A stretch of 64,000 nt of DNA from the NCBI RefSeq assembly GCF_003545695.1, contig NZ_QUZZ01000002.1:496001-560000 (forward strand), in the 5' to 3' direction. Made by a program: the position numbers and the translations under genes. Each line of letters begins with the position of its first letter. Positions within the stretch are counted from its first letter, which is position 1. Shown one piece after another: positions 1 through 9,400 of the stretch. The DNA is from Taibaiella helva (GTDB lineage: Bacteria > Bacteroidota > Bacteroidia > Chitinophagales > Chitinophagaceae). Under the pieces are notes generated by a model. It saw only the letters and a list, made by a program, of their open reading frames with translations. It was not told the DNA's origin and ran no database searches.

Positions 1-642
1 GGCGATGTTATGGGTATTTTCGCCTATGATTGCCTGGGAAAGATCCGGCCGGAGCATCTTCAGAAAGTTTTCCGGATCTTTAATAAGACAGCTATTGAAG
101 TCTGCGAAGGGCAGCAATGGGACATGGACTTTGAAGAGCAGGAAGAGGTCAGCATTGACGAATACCTGAAAATGATCGAGCTGAAAACCTCGGTATTGCT
201 GGCGGCCAGCCTCCAGATCGGCGCGATCGTTGCCGGTGCACCCGACGAAGATGCGCAGCACCTGTACGAATTCGGCAAAAATATGGGTATTGCCTTCCAG
301 CTGCAGGACGATTACCTCGATACTTTCGGCGCCGAGGACAAGATCGGTAAAAAGCCCGGTGGCGACATCAGGGCCAATAAAAAAACCTTTCTGACCCTGA
401 AAACCCGGGAAATTGCCGGCGCGCTCCCGGTGATGGAAGCGCTGATGCAGAAAGAGGAGGAGGAAAAAGTGAACGGCGTGCGGCAACTTTACCTCGATTT
501 TAATATCGATGAGCATAGCAAAAATGTGATCAACCAATACGCTGAGTATTCATTTGCTCATTTAGATAAGATCAGCCTTCCCGGGGAAAGAAAAGAGCCT
601 TTACGCCAGTTGGCCGCCTGGTTGCTGAACCGCCAATACTAA
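1..642 (+). CDS. Polyprenyl (farnesyl/geranylgeranyl-type) diphosphate synthase, 3' part
   Basis: The frame is open from base 1 and its first residues (GDVM) match the interior of the family just after the first Asp-rich motif, so the 5' part lies outside the window. About 213 C-terminal residues are present. The second Asp-rich motif is visible as QLQDDYLD followed by GKKPGGDI, the Mg-diphosphate binding region of trans-isoprenyl diphosphate synthases. The enzyme condenses isopentenyl diphosphate with allylic diphosphates in the cytoplasm, supplying quinone side chains, carotenoids or lipid carriers. Family assignment is firm. Product chain length cannot be read because the chain-length region is missing. 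Confidence 0.9.
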   Translation, partial: GDVMGIFAYDCLGKIRPEHLQKVFRIFNKTAIEVCEGQQWDMDFEEQEEVSIDEYLKMIELKTSVLLAASLQIGAIVAGAPDEDAQHLYEFGKNMGIAFQLQDDYLDTFGAEDKIGKKPGGDIRANKKTFLTLKTREIAGALPVMEALMQKEEEEKVNGVRQLYLDFNIDEHSKNVINQYAEYSFAHLDKISLPGERKEPLRQLAAWLLNRQY

Positions 643-717
643 GTAACTGAAGGATTTAAATAGTGTCAAATTGACAAAAAAGAAGGTTTGGCAAGTAAAT
701 TGAACATAACTTAAAAG

Positions 718-1356
718 ATGAACCGGTTTAACCCTTTCAATAATAAAAAGCGTATGAGTAACAAAGACCAGAAGCTTCAGAATGAGGCCCAAAGCAAGGA
801 CGAAACAAACCAGCAAAATATAGAGGACGCTGCCATGAGCTTTAATTCGGATGATAGTTTGGCAGGCACCACACATTTAAATGACGAAATGGCTACTGAG
901 GAAGATGATCGGGTGCGGCAGCTGGAACATGAGCTGAAAGAGTCGAATGATAAATATGTGCGCCTGGTAGCCGAATTCGACAATTTCCGTAAGCGTAATG
1001 CGAAAGAGCGTATCGAGCTGATCAAAAATGCCGGAGAAGATGTGATTAAAGCATTGCTTGATGTGCTGGATGATTCAGAGCGTGCGATGAAGCAAATGGA
1101 GACCAGCGAAGATCTGAACCAGATCAAAGAAGGTATCTACCTGGTATTCAATAAACTAAAAAACACATTGCAACAAAAAGGCCTGAAGGCGATGGAAAGC
1201 AGAGAGCAGGAATTCGATACGGAATTGCACGAAGCGATTACCGAGATTCCTGCGCCTGCGGAAGCGCTGAAAGGTAAAGTGCTGGATGAAGTGCAGAAGG
1301 GCTATTATCTGAACGATAAGATCATCCGCCACGCCAAAGTGGTAGTGGGCAAATAA
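718..1356 (+). CDS. grpE: GrpE, nucleotide exchange factor for DnaK
   Basis: The 212-residue product has an acidic, Gln-rich disordered N-terminus (to about residue 60), then a long coiled coil with the family signature around KYVRLVAEFDNFRKRNAKER, and a C-terminal beta domain ending with GYYLNDKIIRHAKVVVGK. GrpE releases ADP from DnaK and works with DnaJ, encoded two genes downstream. An internal ATG at 754 (MSNKDQK) is an alternative start. No good Shine-Dalgarno is seen, as is usual in Bacteroidota. dnaK is not in the window. Confidence 0.95.
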   Translation: MNRFNPFNNKKRMSNKDQKLQNEAQSKDETNQQNIEDAAMSFNSDDSLAGTTHLNDEMATEEDDRVRQLEHELKESNDKYVRLVAEFDNFRKRNAKERIELIKNAGEDVIKALLDVLDDSERAMKQMETSEDLNQIKEGIYLVFNKLKNTLQQKGLKAMESREQEFDTELHEAITEIPAPAEALKGKVLDEVQKGYYLNDKIIRHAKVVVGK

Positions 1357-1365
1357 CCGGCCCTT

Positions 1366-1710
1366 ATGGAAGCAAAGCCTGCCGATAACCGGCAACTGAT
1401 CCTGGATTGTCTGAAGCAAAAGAGCACTGCGCCGGGTGTGGATCTGCAAGCCTACCTGCGGTGCAGGAAGGTAAGCGAGCAAAAGATCCCCGAGATCGTG
1501 ACGGAGACGCTCAGGATAGCGGAAGCGCGGCGGGCGGCTAAAACCAGGATGCAGGAGGGTGGTGTGGTTACGACTATAGGCCTGGGTGGTATCACCTATG
1601 CCGCGACAACGGGGAGAGATGGAACAGTGTGGTTGCTGTGGAGTGTGGTAGGCCTGGGCATACTGGCCAATGGCTGGTGGAAGAGACGAAAAACGAAAAA
1701 GTTCAATTAA
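1366..1710 (+). CDS. Small membrane protein between grpE and dnaJ, function unknown
   Basis: The 114-residue protein starts 9 bp after grpE and ends 36 bp before dnaJ, so it is almost certainly co-transcribed with both. The N-terminal two thirds are charged and helical with no recognised domain. Residues about 60-105 carry two short hydrophobic stretches (VVTTIGLGGITYA and WLLWSVVGLGILAN) that could form a hairpin in the inner membrane, followed by a basic tail (KRRKTKK). I do not recognise the family. Its place suggests a link to protein quality control or simple read-through co-expression; this is inference only. Confidence 0.7.
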   Translation: MEAKPADNRQLILDCLKQKSTAPGVDLQAYLRCRKVSEQKIPEIVTETLRIAEARRAAKTRMQEGGVVTTIGLGGITYAATTGRDGTVWLLWSVVGLGILANGWWKRRKTKKFN

Positions 1711-1746
1711 ATACATAAATGCTGTTCGGAAAGGGCAGGTAAGTAT

Positions 1747-2904
1747 ATGAGCAAGAGAGATTATTACGAAGTGCTGGGCGTCCAGAAGGGAGCGTCGGCT
1801 GATGAGATCAAGAAGGCGTACCGTAAAGTGGCCATGCAATACCATCCCGACAGGAATGCGGGAGATGCGGCAGCAGAGGAAAAATTCAAGGAGGCCGCTG
1901 AGGCTTATGAAGTGCTGAGCGATGGCAATAAACGGGCCCAATACGACCGTTTCGGTCATGCCGGTATGAGCGGCGCTGCCGGTGGTGGTTTTGGCGGCGG
2001 TGGCGGTATGCGCATGGAGGATATCTTTTCCAACTTCGGCGACATCTTCGGTGACGATATGTTCGGCAGCTTTTTTGGCGGAGGCCGCCAAAACGGTGGC
2101 CGGAGAGGCTCCAGGGGCTCCAACCTGCGGGTCAAGCTCAAAATGTCCTATGCCGATATCGCCCATGGCGCGACCAAAAAGATCAGGGTCAAAAAGCATG
2201 TGCACTGCAGCACCTGTAACGGCTCCGGCGCCAAGGACAAGAACTCGGTACAAACCTGTACGACCTGTCATGGCAGCGGCCAGGTAAGGAGAGTGCAGAG
2301 CACCTTCCTGGGCCAGATGCAAACGGTAACTGCCTGCCCGACCTGTAATGGCGAAGGATCGATTGTTACCGCCAAGTGTACGGCCTGTAAAGGCGAAGGC
2401 CGCGTCTTTGGCGAAGAGACCATTACGATAGACGTGCCGGCCGGCGTACAGGATGGCATGCAGCTCAGCATGAGCGGCAAGGGTAATGTAGGTGAACGGG
2501 GCGGCATGCCGGGCGATCTGCTGATCCTGATCGAAGAAGAAAAGCATCCCGAGCTTACCCGCGATGGGAATGATGTACAATACGTGCTGCCCCTGTCTTT
2601 TTATGATGTGATCTTCGGCACGCAGGTAGAAGTGCCGACCATCGACGGAAAGGCTAAGATCAAGATCCCGGCCGGGACCCAGAGCGGTAAGATCTTCCGC
2701 CTGAAAGGAAAAGGTTTTCCCGAGATCAACAGCTATGGCAAAGGCGACCAGTTGGTGCAGGTAAAGGTATGGACACCCCAGCAGCTCAGCGACGACGAAC
2801 GCCGCGCGATGGAGAAGCTGAAGGACTCCGCCAATTTTGAGCCCGGCGAGGAAGCCCGGAAGGAGCGCAGCTTTTTTGAAAAGATAAAAGATGCCTTCAG
2901 CTAA
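1747..2904 (+). CDS. dnaJ: DnaJ (Hsp40) co-chaperone
   Basis: The 385-residue type I DnaJ is complete. It has a J domain at residues 1-70 with HPD at 33-35, a Gly/Phe-rich linker at about 75-120, four CxxCxGxG zinc-binding repeats ([32 protein letters not shown]) at about 155-215, and the C-terminal substrate-binding domains. It stimulates the DnaK ATPase and delivers unfolded clients. It forms an operon with grpE, which is common in the phylum, and a strong intrinsic terminator follows. Confidence 0.97.
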   Translation: MSKRDYYEVLGVQKGASADEIKKAYRKVAMQYHPDRNAGDAAAEEKFKEAAEAYEVLSDGNKRAQYDRFGHAGMSGAAGGGFGGGGGMRMEDIFSNFGDIFGDDMFGSFFGGGRQNGGRRGSRGSNLRVKLKMSYADIAHGATKKIRVKKHVHCSTCNGSGAKDKNSVQTCTTCHGSGQVRRVQSTFLGQMQTVTACPTCNGEGSIVTAKCTACKGEGRVFGEETITIDVPAGVQDGMQLSMSGKGNVGERGGMPGDLLILIEEEKHPELTRDGNDVQYVLPLSFYDVIFGTQVEVPTIDGKAKIKIPAGTQSGKIFRLKGKGFPEINSYGKGDQLVQVKVWTPQQLSDDERRAMEKLKDSANFEPGEEARKERSFFEKIKDAFS

Positions 2905-2933
2905 GCTGGAAGGTAAAGCATAGAAACATTTAC

Positions 2934-2955
2934 AGGCGCCGTGAGGCGCCTTTTT
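2934..2955 (+). terminator. Rho-independent terminator after dnaJ
   Basis: A 7-bp stem (AGGCGCC / GGCGCCT) with a GTGA loop is followed directly by five T residues, 30 bp after the dnaJ stop. Confidence 0.85.
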
Positions 2956-2974
2956 CATATTCGCCTGGCCAGGA

Positions 2975-3000
2975 GGTCGCTTTCGCGTCCCGGCCGCAAG
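2975..3000. repeat. REP-like sequence, copy 1 (downstream of the RAYT gene)
   Basis: A 26-bp sequence containing TTTCGCGTCCCGGCCGCAAG recurs in the same orientation at 3717-3741 with one base missing. The two copies flank the transposase gene at 3072-3644. Next to this copy are a 10-bp palindrome (CCTGGCCAGG at 2964-2973) and a small hairpin (TCCGG / CCGGA at 3014-3026). RAYT transposases are known to sit between the REP elements they mobilise, so I read this as a REP-type element. Confidence 0.6.
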
Positions 3001-3071
3001 TTTGACCACATGTTCCGGCCGCCGGAGCGTGTGCCGGTCGGGATGCGCAGCAGCCTGAACGGCACGTCTTC

Positions 3072-3644
3072 TTACCCGTGATATGTCTGTAGCGCTGTGT
3101 CGTAGTCTTCTTTCAGCTGCTGTCTCGTATATCCGGTTAAGGTGAACAGCAGTTCCTGGTCGCAAATTCCCGGGGTTTCATCGAAGTATTCCTGTAAGGA
3201 TGAATAAGCCCAATCGTGCCAGCTATGTTTTACGAGCCCTGCCTTCAACGGGTTCTGGTGTATATAATGCATACAGCGTAAGATATCGTTTATATCGATC
3301 AGCATTTTTGCTTTGGTCTTTTGCTGAAACAAAGAACCGGTTGTATGGTTTTGGCGATTCATCATTTGTGTATAGCTGCTGAGTAATACACCGAAGTTGT
3401 AAGGCAACTGCTGCATATGCTTGCTGCCAAATGCAGACCGGTTCTGACAGCCATGTGGCTGCGCCACGATCATCAGGTGAAAATGATTGGGCATCAGGCA
3501 CCAGGTCAGTATGGAGCAATCAGGTAAAAGTTGCTTTCTCATTTTCTCCACGAAAAGGAGATAATTGCCTCTTTTGAAGAAAATCGGTTGTTGATTGTTG
3601 CCTCGGTTGTAAATATGATATACTTGCCCTGTTTCGAAATGCAT
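3072..3644 (-). CDS. REP-associated tyrosine transposase (RAYT, IS200/Y1 family)
   Basis: The 190-residue protein belongs to the Y1_Tnp/HUH superfamily. The metal-binding HUH motif is seen in MPNHFHLMI (residues about 52-60) and the likely catalytic tyrosine in SSYTQMMNR (about 90). The ending NPLKAGLV and YSSLQEYF are typical of the RAYT branch. Such proteins cut single-stranded REP hairpins. They are usually single-copy domesticated genes rather than full insertion sequences. A repeated REP-like sequence lies on each side, and the gene is inserted between the dnaJ terminator and the prs promoter. Confidence 0.9.
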   Translation of the reverse strand: MHFETGQVYHIYNRGNNQQPIFFKRGNYLLFVEKMRKQLLPDCSILTWCLMPNHFHLMIVAQPHGCQNRSAFGSKHMQQLPYNFGVLLSSYTQMMNRQNHTTGSLFQQKTKAKMLIDINDILRCMHYIHQNPLKAGLVKHSWHDWAYSSLQEYFDETPGICDQELLFTLTGYTRQQLKEDYDTALQTYHG

Positions 3645-3716
3645 TGTGTTTTTATATTATATTTTTGTCTTTTCAAAAAGCATGCCAGAGATAGGACATG
3701 CTTTCGCCTGCGTTCA

Positions 3717-3741
3717 GGTCGTTTCGCGTCCCGGCCGCAAG
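3717..3741. repeat. REP-like sequence, copy 2 (upstream of the RAYT gene)
   Basis: This is the second copy of the sequence at 2975-3000, in the same orientation and matching at all but one inserted base. Here the core continues into GGCC-GCAA-GGCC, a short stem with a GCAA tetraloop (about 3733-3744), which fits the foldable end of a REP element. Confidence 0.6.
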
Positions 3742-3799
3742 GCCTGGTTGCGCGTAACAAAAAAATAATCCGGCTGTGCCGAATTCCTGATTTTATTCC

Positions 3800-3807
3800 T
3801 ACCTTTG
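3800..3807 (+). promoter_or_regulatory. Bacteroidota -7 box for prs
   Basis: TACCTTTG matches the TAnnTTTG consensus and lies 22 bp before the ATG at 3829. A TTG inside the box (3805) is in frame with prs but cannot be the start if this promoter is used. No clear -33 TTG is seen. Confidence 0.7.
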
Positions 3808-3828
3808 CGCCCTCATTCCACATTCCCA

Positions 3829-4779
3829 ATGCAACCTTCGGTTAAAATCTTTTCCGGCACGAATTCCGAATACTTAGCCAGCAAGATCGCTAATGCTTAC
3901 GGAGACAAGCTGGGCGACATCAATGTCCAGAAATTCAGTGACGGTGAGTTCCAGCCCGTATTCCAGGAGTCGATCCGCGGCGATTATGTTTTCCTGGTGC
4001 AGTCGACCTTTGCGCCTTCCGACAACCTGATGGAATTGCTGATGATGATCGATGCCGCCAAGCGTGCTTCTGCAGGCTATATCACGGCGGTGATCCCTTA
4101 CTTCGGCTTTGCCCGCCAGGACCGGAAAGACAAACCCCGTGTTTCCATCGCTTCCAAGCTGGTTGCTAACCTGCTGACCACCGCCGGCGCCGACAGGGTA
4201 ATGACCATGGACCTGCATGCCCCCCAGATCCAGGGATTCTTCGACATTCCTGTGGATCACCTCGACAGCTCTGCTATTTTTATCCCGTATATTGAAAAAT
4301 TAAATCTGGAAAACCTTACCTTTGCGTCCCCCGACGTAGGCAGCACCAACCGTGTGCGCGAGGTGGCCAGCTATTTCAATGCTGAAATGGTGATCTGCGA
4401 CAAACACCGCAAGCGTGCCAACGAGATCGCTTCCATGACGGTGATCGGCGATGTGACCAACCGGAACGTTGTGCTGATCGACGATATCTGCGATACTGCT
4501 GGTACTTTGTCGAAGTCTGCGGCCATCCTGAAGGAAAGGGGAGCCTTAAGCGTACGCGCTTTCTGTACCCACCCGGTATTGAGCGGCAAGGCTTACGAGA
4601 ATATTGAAAATTCAGAGCTGGAAAGCATGGTGGTATGCGATACCATTCCGCTGAGGCAGCAGTGCAGCAAGATCGAAGTGCTGAGCACTGCCGAATTGTT
4701 TGCTGTAGCGATCAGGAATACATTCGAAAACAAATCGATCCATTCCCTGTTCATCCACAGCCAGAGGAAAAATAAATAA
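3829..4779 (+). CDS. prs: Ribose-phosphate pyrophosphokinase (PRPP synthetase)
   Basis: The 316-residue product (starting MQPSVKIFSGT) is of normal length for class I PRPP synthetases, which make 5-phosphoribosyl diphosphate from ribose 5-phosphate and ATP for nucleotide, His and Trp synthesis. Visible motifs are GDYVFLVQST, the flexible-loop region YFGFARQDRKDKPR with catalytic basic residues, and the PRPP-binding motif VLIDDICDTAGTL. The ATG at 3829 is chosen because the upstream TTG overlaps the promoter. The next gene downstream is rplY, a common neighbour. Confidence 0.96.
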   Translation: MQPSVKIFSGTNSEYLASKIANAYGDKLGDINVQKFSDGEFQPVFQESIRGDYVFLVQSTFAPSDNLMELLMMIDAAKRASAGYITAVIPYFGFARQDRKDKPRVSIASKLVANLLTTAGADRVMTMDLHAPQIQGFFDIPVDHLDSSAIFIPYIEKLNLENLTFASPDVGSTNRVREVASYFNAEMVICDKHRKRANEIASMTVIGDVTNRNVVLIDDICDTAGTLSKSAAILKERGALSVRAFCTHPVLSGKAYENIENSELESMVVCDTIPLRQQCSKIEVLSTAELFAVAIRNTFENKSIHSLFIHSQRKNK

Positions 4780-4939
4780 GCGCCTGTATCGTTTTACAGG
4801 ACCAGATAAATGACTGTTTAAGCAATAAAACCCGGCCGGCTTATGCCGCCAACCTTTACATTTTAAATCAATCACAGCTTAGAGTACAGATGTTCGCCGG
4901 GACAACGTTTGGCTTTGGGTAGTAAAAAATCACACAAAA

Positions 4940-5521
4940 ATGAAATCTGTTGTTATCGAAGGACAGCTGAGGACCGACATGGGTAAAAAAGCAGCCCGTG
5001 ATCTGCGTTCACAAGGACAAGTATTGGGCGTTATCTATGGTGGTAAGGAAGAAGTTCACTTTTCTGCACCCGTTATGGCTTTCCGTGGCCTGGTGTACAC
5101 CCCCGAGTTCCAGATCGCCGAGATCAAGATCGACGGTAAGTCTTACCGCACCATCCTGAAAGACAAACAATTTGACGTAGTAACCGATGCGCTGAACCAC
5201 ATCGACTTCCTGGAGCTGGTAGAAGGCCGCAAAGTAATTGCCAACCTGCCGCTGAATTTCCATGGGCAGTCTGAAGGTGTAAAAGCCGGTGGCCGCCTGG
5301 TGATCAAAATGAAATCATTGAAGGTGCGTACGCTGCCTGAAAACCTGGTAGCTTCCATCGATGTAGATATTACCAACCTGCAGCTGAATGGCAACATCCG
5401 TGTTGAAGACGTGAAGCTGGACAACGTGGAGCTGATGAATCCCGCCCGTCAGCCTATCGCTTCTGTTGTGATGACCCGTGCGCTGCGCCAGGCCGAAACA
5501 GAAGAAAAGAAAGGTAAATAA
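4940..5521 (+). CDS. rplY: 50S ribosomal protein L25 / general stress protein Ctc
   Basis: The 193-residue protein has the long CTC form of L25. The N-terminal 5S rRNA-binding domain begins MKSVVIEGQLRTDMGKKAAR and is followed by a C-terminal TL5-type beta domain. It binds 5S rRNA in the large subunit. The gene is 160 bp after prs, with only a weak hairpin (CCTGTA / TACAGG, 4783-4800) between them, so co-transcription is possible. A strong terminator follows. Confidence 0.93.
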   Translation: MKSVVIEGQLRTDMGKKAARDLRSQGQVLGVIYGGKEEVHFSAPVMAFRGLVYTPEFQIAEIKIDGKSYRTILKDKQFDVVTDALNHIDFLELVEGRKVIANLPLNFHGQSEGVKAGGRLVIKMKSLKVRTLPENLVASIDVDITNLQLNGNIRVEDVKLDNVELMNPARQPIASVVMTRALRQAETEEKKGK

Positions 5522-5541
5522 GCTTTTGCTTTTTGTTTACG

Positions 5542-5574
5542 AATGCCGTACCTCCTGGTGCGGCATTTTCTTTT
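5542..5574 (+). terminator. Rho-independent terminator after rplY
   Basis: An 11-bp stem (AATGCCGTACC / GGTGCGGCATT, one G-T pair) with a TCCT loop is followed by TTCTTTT. Confidence 0.9.
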
Positions 5575-5654
5575 GGTGCATAAGTTAATCCGGCCGCTAT
5601 TGATATTATTGAGGCTTGCACGGGCGTTAGTATTCCGTATATCCGCTGCTGCCC

Positions 5655-6341
5655 ATGAAAAAGTTTGTCTATGCTCCTCTGCTGTTCCTGTCTATCGCCA
5701 TTCCGGGGTTTGCCCAGGACCGTGATATCATCTCTACGGAAATACCCCAGGTAACAATCGAGGCCCGTACGGGAAAGAAACAGAAGATGTCTTCCTTTAA
5801 CCTGCTGCGGTATGGATCGCGTATGGGCAGCATATTGCATTGTACAGAGCAGCTGGGCATCCTGGTGCCGCAGCGTGCCGATTCCGTACTCTACCTGCAT
5901 TCGGCAGTGATCCCTTTTGAATACATAAAAGAGAAGGCAGCATTTGCCGAAAAAGACAAACCGGAGTATGACTTTTTTCTCCTGCTTCCTTTCCCTTCAG
6001 GCGACAGCCTTATCCGGTTGAGCCCGGAGTATACTGTAACAAAAGGCGGCAGCACCTGGTATGGCATGGTGCGCTATCGCCTGGTGCTGGATATTGGTGA
6101 ACGTTTGCTGTTGAAGGAGCCGGTTCCTTATTTCTATTTTTTCATGAAGCCCCGGTGTCCGGCAGATACTTACGCTAAAGAGATCTTCCGGTTTGTACAC
6201 CGCTTTCGCTCTAAGCTGACCTATCGATGGGTAATTGATAAGGCCCTGCTGTGGGACCTCCGTGAGCGGGACACCACATTTCTCCGGAACGCCTTCTTCC
6301 TGAACTGGCAGCTGAAGCTCGACTACCGCTGCGATCCTTAG
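5655..6341 (+). CDS. Exported protein of unknown function
   Basis: The 228-residue product begins with a clear signal peptide (MKKFVYAPLLFLSIAIPGFAQ, cleavage after about residue 21). The mature part has mixed beta-rich character (about residues 35-190) with several aromatic patches such as PVPYFYFFMKPRCP. I recognise no domain. It has its own transcription unit, convergent with the efflux operon. Confidence 0.7.
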   Translation: MKKFVYAPLLFLSIAIPGFAQDRDIISTEIPQVTIEARTGKKQKMSSFNLLRYGSRMGSILHCTEQLGILVPQRADSVLYLHSAVIPFEYIKEKAAFAEKDKPEYDFFLLLPFPSGDSLIRLSPEYTVTKGGSTWYGMVRYRLVLDIGERLLLKEPVPYFYFFMKPRCPADTYAKEIFRFVHRFRSKLTYRWVIDKALLWDLRERDTTFLRNAFFLNWQLKLDYRCDP

Positions 6342-6363
6342 CCAATGTGCTTAGCAGGCAATC

Positions 6364-6392
6364 AAAAAAATGCCACCTCCTGCGAGGTGGCA
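6364..6392 (-). terminator. Terminator of the metal-efflux operon
   Basis: A 9-bp stem (TGCCACCTC / GAGGTGGCA, loop CTGC) is preceded on the plus strand by seven A residues, giving a stem plus U7 for minus-strand transcripts leaving the cusA gene. Confidence 0.85.
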
Positions 6393-6446
6393 CCTTTCCA
6401 ACAAAAAATAAAAGAACAGGGCCGGATTGAAAAAAACGCCCATGCA

Positions 6447-9400
6447 CTATTGGCCTACTGCGCCAATCTTTTTGAGCAGCTTACGGTTCTCCCTTTTATG
6501 GATAAGGTTGTAAGCCTTATAATACAGCACGGGGAGAATAAGCAGGGTCAGTATCGTTGAGGTAACCAGGCCGCCGATCACGACGATAGCCAGAGGCTTC
6601 TGCGTTTCGGAGCCGATACCGGTGCTGATTGCAGCCGGCAGCAAGCCTATTGCGGCCATCAGCGCGGTCATTACCACCGGGCGGGTACGCGAGATCACGC
6701 CCTGCTCCAGGGCTTCGTTGATGTGCATCTTCGCTTCCAGGTTCTTCTTGAATACGCTGATCAGGATAACCCCGTTCTGGATGCATACTCCAAAGAGCGC
6801 AATGAAGCCGATGCCGGCGCTGATGCTGAAATTCATACCCGTAATATGCAGGGCCAGTATACCGCCTATGAGCGCAAAGGGTACATTCATCAGGGTAAGC
6901 ACAGCATCTTTGACGTTGCCAAACAGCACGAACAGGATCATGAAGATACCCAGCAGGCATACCGGCACGACATTAGAAAGCGTTTTGGATGCCCGCTGCG
7001 CATTCTCAAATTCTCCATTCCAGGTAAGGCTATAGCCTTTAGGCAGCTTTACGTTGGCCTTTACTTTGTCCTGCGCTTCTTTAACCGTACTGCCGAGATC
7101 GCGGCCACGTACAGAGAACTTGACGGGAATATAGCGGGAGTTGTTGTCGCGGTAAACAAAGGAGGGGCCGGTCAATACCTTGATCTCGCTGATCTCTTTA
7201 ATCGGGATCTTGGAACCGTCCTGGGTGGGTACCATCAGCTGCTCGATCTTTTCTTCCGTATTACGGAATTCCTTATCGTAGCGGATGCGGATATCAAACT
7301 TACGTTCCCCTTCATAAAGCTGCGTTGCAGCCTTGCCGCCAATCGCCATCTCGATCACAGAATTGGCGTCGGTAATGCTGACGCCGTATAAGGCCATCTT
7401 CTGCTGGTTCAGCTCGATACGGAATTCCGGCTGGCCCAGGTTACGCAGCACGCCAAGGTCTTCCACGCCCTGAACCGTGCGCAGCTGGTCCATTACCTGG
7501 TTCGCCAGCCCGTTGAGCGTATTGAAATCCTGGCCGAATACTTTTACGGCCAGCGATGCCGGAACGCCGGCAACGGCTTCTTCCACATTGTCGCGTATCG
7601 GCTGCGAGTAATTGAACAGGATACCGGGAAACTGGCTCAGCTTTTTGTTCATGTCCTCGACCAGGCTTTCTGTGGTCACGCCCTTGGGCCATTCTTTCTT
7701 CTGCTTCAGGTCCACAGCGATCTCTACATTGAAGAAGCCCTTGGGATCGGTACCGTCCACCGTACGGCCCACCTGTGCCAGGGTATGATTGACTTCGGGG
7801 TATTTCTCGATAATGTCCATCATCTTGCGGGCCATATCGTTCGACTGTTCCAGGGAGGCGCTCATCGGCAGCTGCGCTTTCACCCACAGGGCGCCCTCGT
7901 CAAGGTCGGGCAGGAATTCGGAGCCTAAAAATCTGGAAGAAAGGAAGGTGAGCACCATAAAGGATACCGCGGCGATGAGGCTGAGGCGCTGATGCCGGAA
8001 TACCCAGCGAAAGGCGCGCCCGATGGTCTTTTCAAAGAAGACGACCAGCACATTGTGCTTCTCCTTTACATTCTTGCGCAGCAATACGCTGGCAAAGGCA
8101 GGTACAAAGGTAAGCGTGTAGATGAGCGCACCCAGCAAAGCAAAGCCCAGGGTAAAGGCCAGCGGGGAAAACATCTTACCTTCTACTTTCTGGAAAGCAA
8201 AAATGGGGATGAGGCAGGTAATGATGATCAGCTTGGAAAAGAAGATCGCCTTACCCATCTCGGTACCCACCTGCTTGAACAGGCCCAGCTTGGCGAGCTT
8301 GTTGAAGCGCTCCATACCCACTTCCCTGGCTTTATGATCGAGGGCCACAAAGATACCCTCGACCATGACGACCGCACCGTCGATAATAATACCGAAGTCT
8401 ACTGCTCCCATCGATAGCAGGTTGGCCGTCATGCCCCGCATACGCATCAGCATGAATGCAAACAGCAACGCCAGCGGCACGATCAGACTCACGATAAGCG
8501 TGGTGCGCCAGTCGGCCATAAAGATGAGTACGATCACCGTTACCAGCACGATCCCTTCAAAGAGGTTGTGCAGCACGGTTTCCGTAGCAAAGTCCATCAG
8601 GGTGGTACGGTCGTAGAAGGGCACGATCTTCACATCCTTGGGCAGGATATTTTCGTTCAGGTCCTTTACTTTATCGTGGATACGCGATAGCACTTCGGCA
8701 GCGTTCTCTCCCTTGCGCATCACCACGATCCCTTCTACCACATCATCTTCCTTATCGCGGTGCACCTGTCCCAGCCTGGGCTTTTCGGTCTCGACCACAT
8801 CGGCCAGGTTTTTCACCAGGATCGGTACGCCATTGATCTTGGTGACGATCACATTTTTAATTTCATCCACATTGTTGAGCAGGCCTATACCCCTTACGAT
8901 AAAGGCCTGGCCGTTACGCTCGATCACATCGCCGCCGACATTGATATTGCTTTTGTTGACAGCATTGTACACATCCAGGGCAGTAAGGCCATAGTGGCTG
9001 ATGCTGTTGGGATTCACACTGATCTCGTAGATCTTTTCCCCACCGCTGAAGGTGTTCACGTCGGCTACGCCGGGTATGGATTTGAAACGGCGGTCGAGCA
9101 CCCATTCCTGTATGGTATTGAGCTCGCGGATGCTGCGGGTCTTGCTTTCCAGCGTATAGCGGTATACCTCTCCGGTAGGGCCGTAGGGTGGCTGCACATC
9201 GGGCTTGATCCCGTCGGGGAGATCGGCATCGTTGAGGCGGCTGAAGACCTGCTGCCGGGCAAAGGCATCGTCCACATCATCGTCGAAGATGAGGCGTACA
9301 TAAGACAGGCCGAAAGAGGAAGTAGAACGCAGATTGATCTTTTTCTGCACCGAGTTCATGGCCGTTTCCAGGGGAATGGTCACGAAACGTTCTACCTCTT

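Noticed and set aside
1156-3165. Long minus-strand open frame (669 residues) across grpE and dnaJ
   Set aside because: It is the antisense shadow of two clear genes, with no domain and low-complexity His/Arg-rich sequence.
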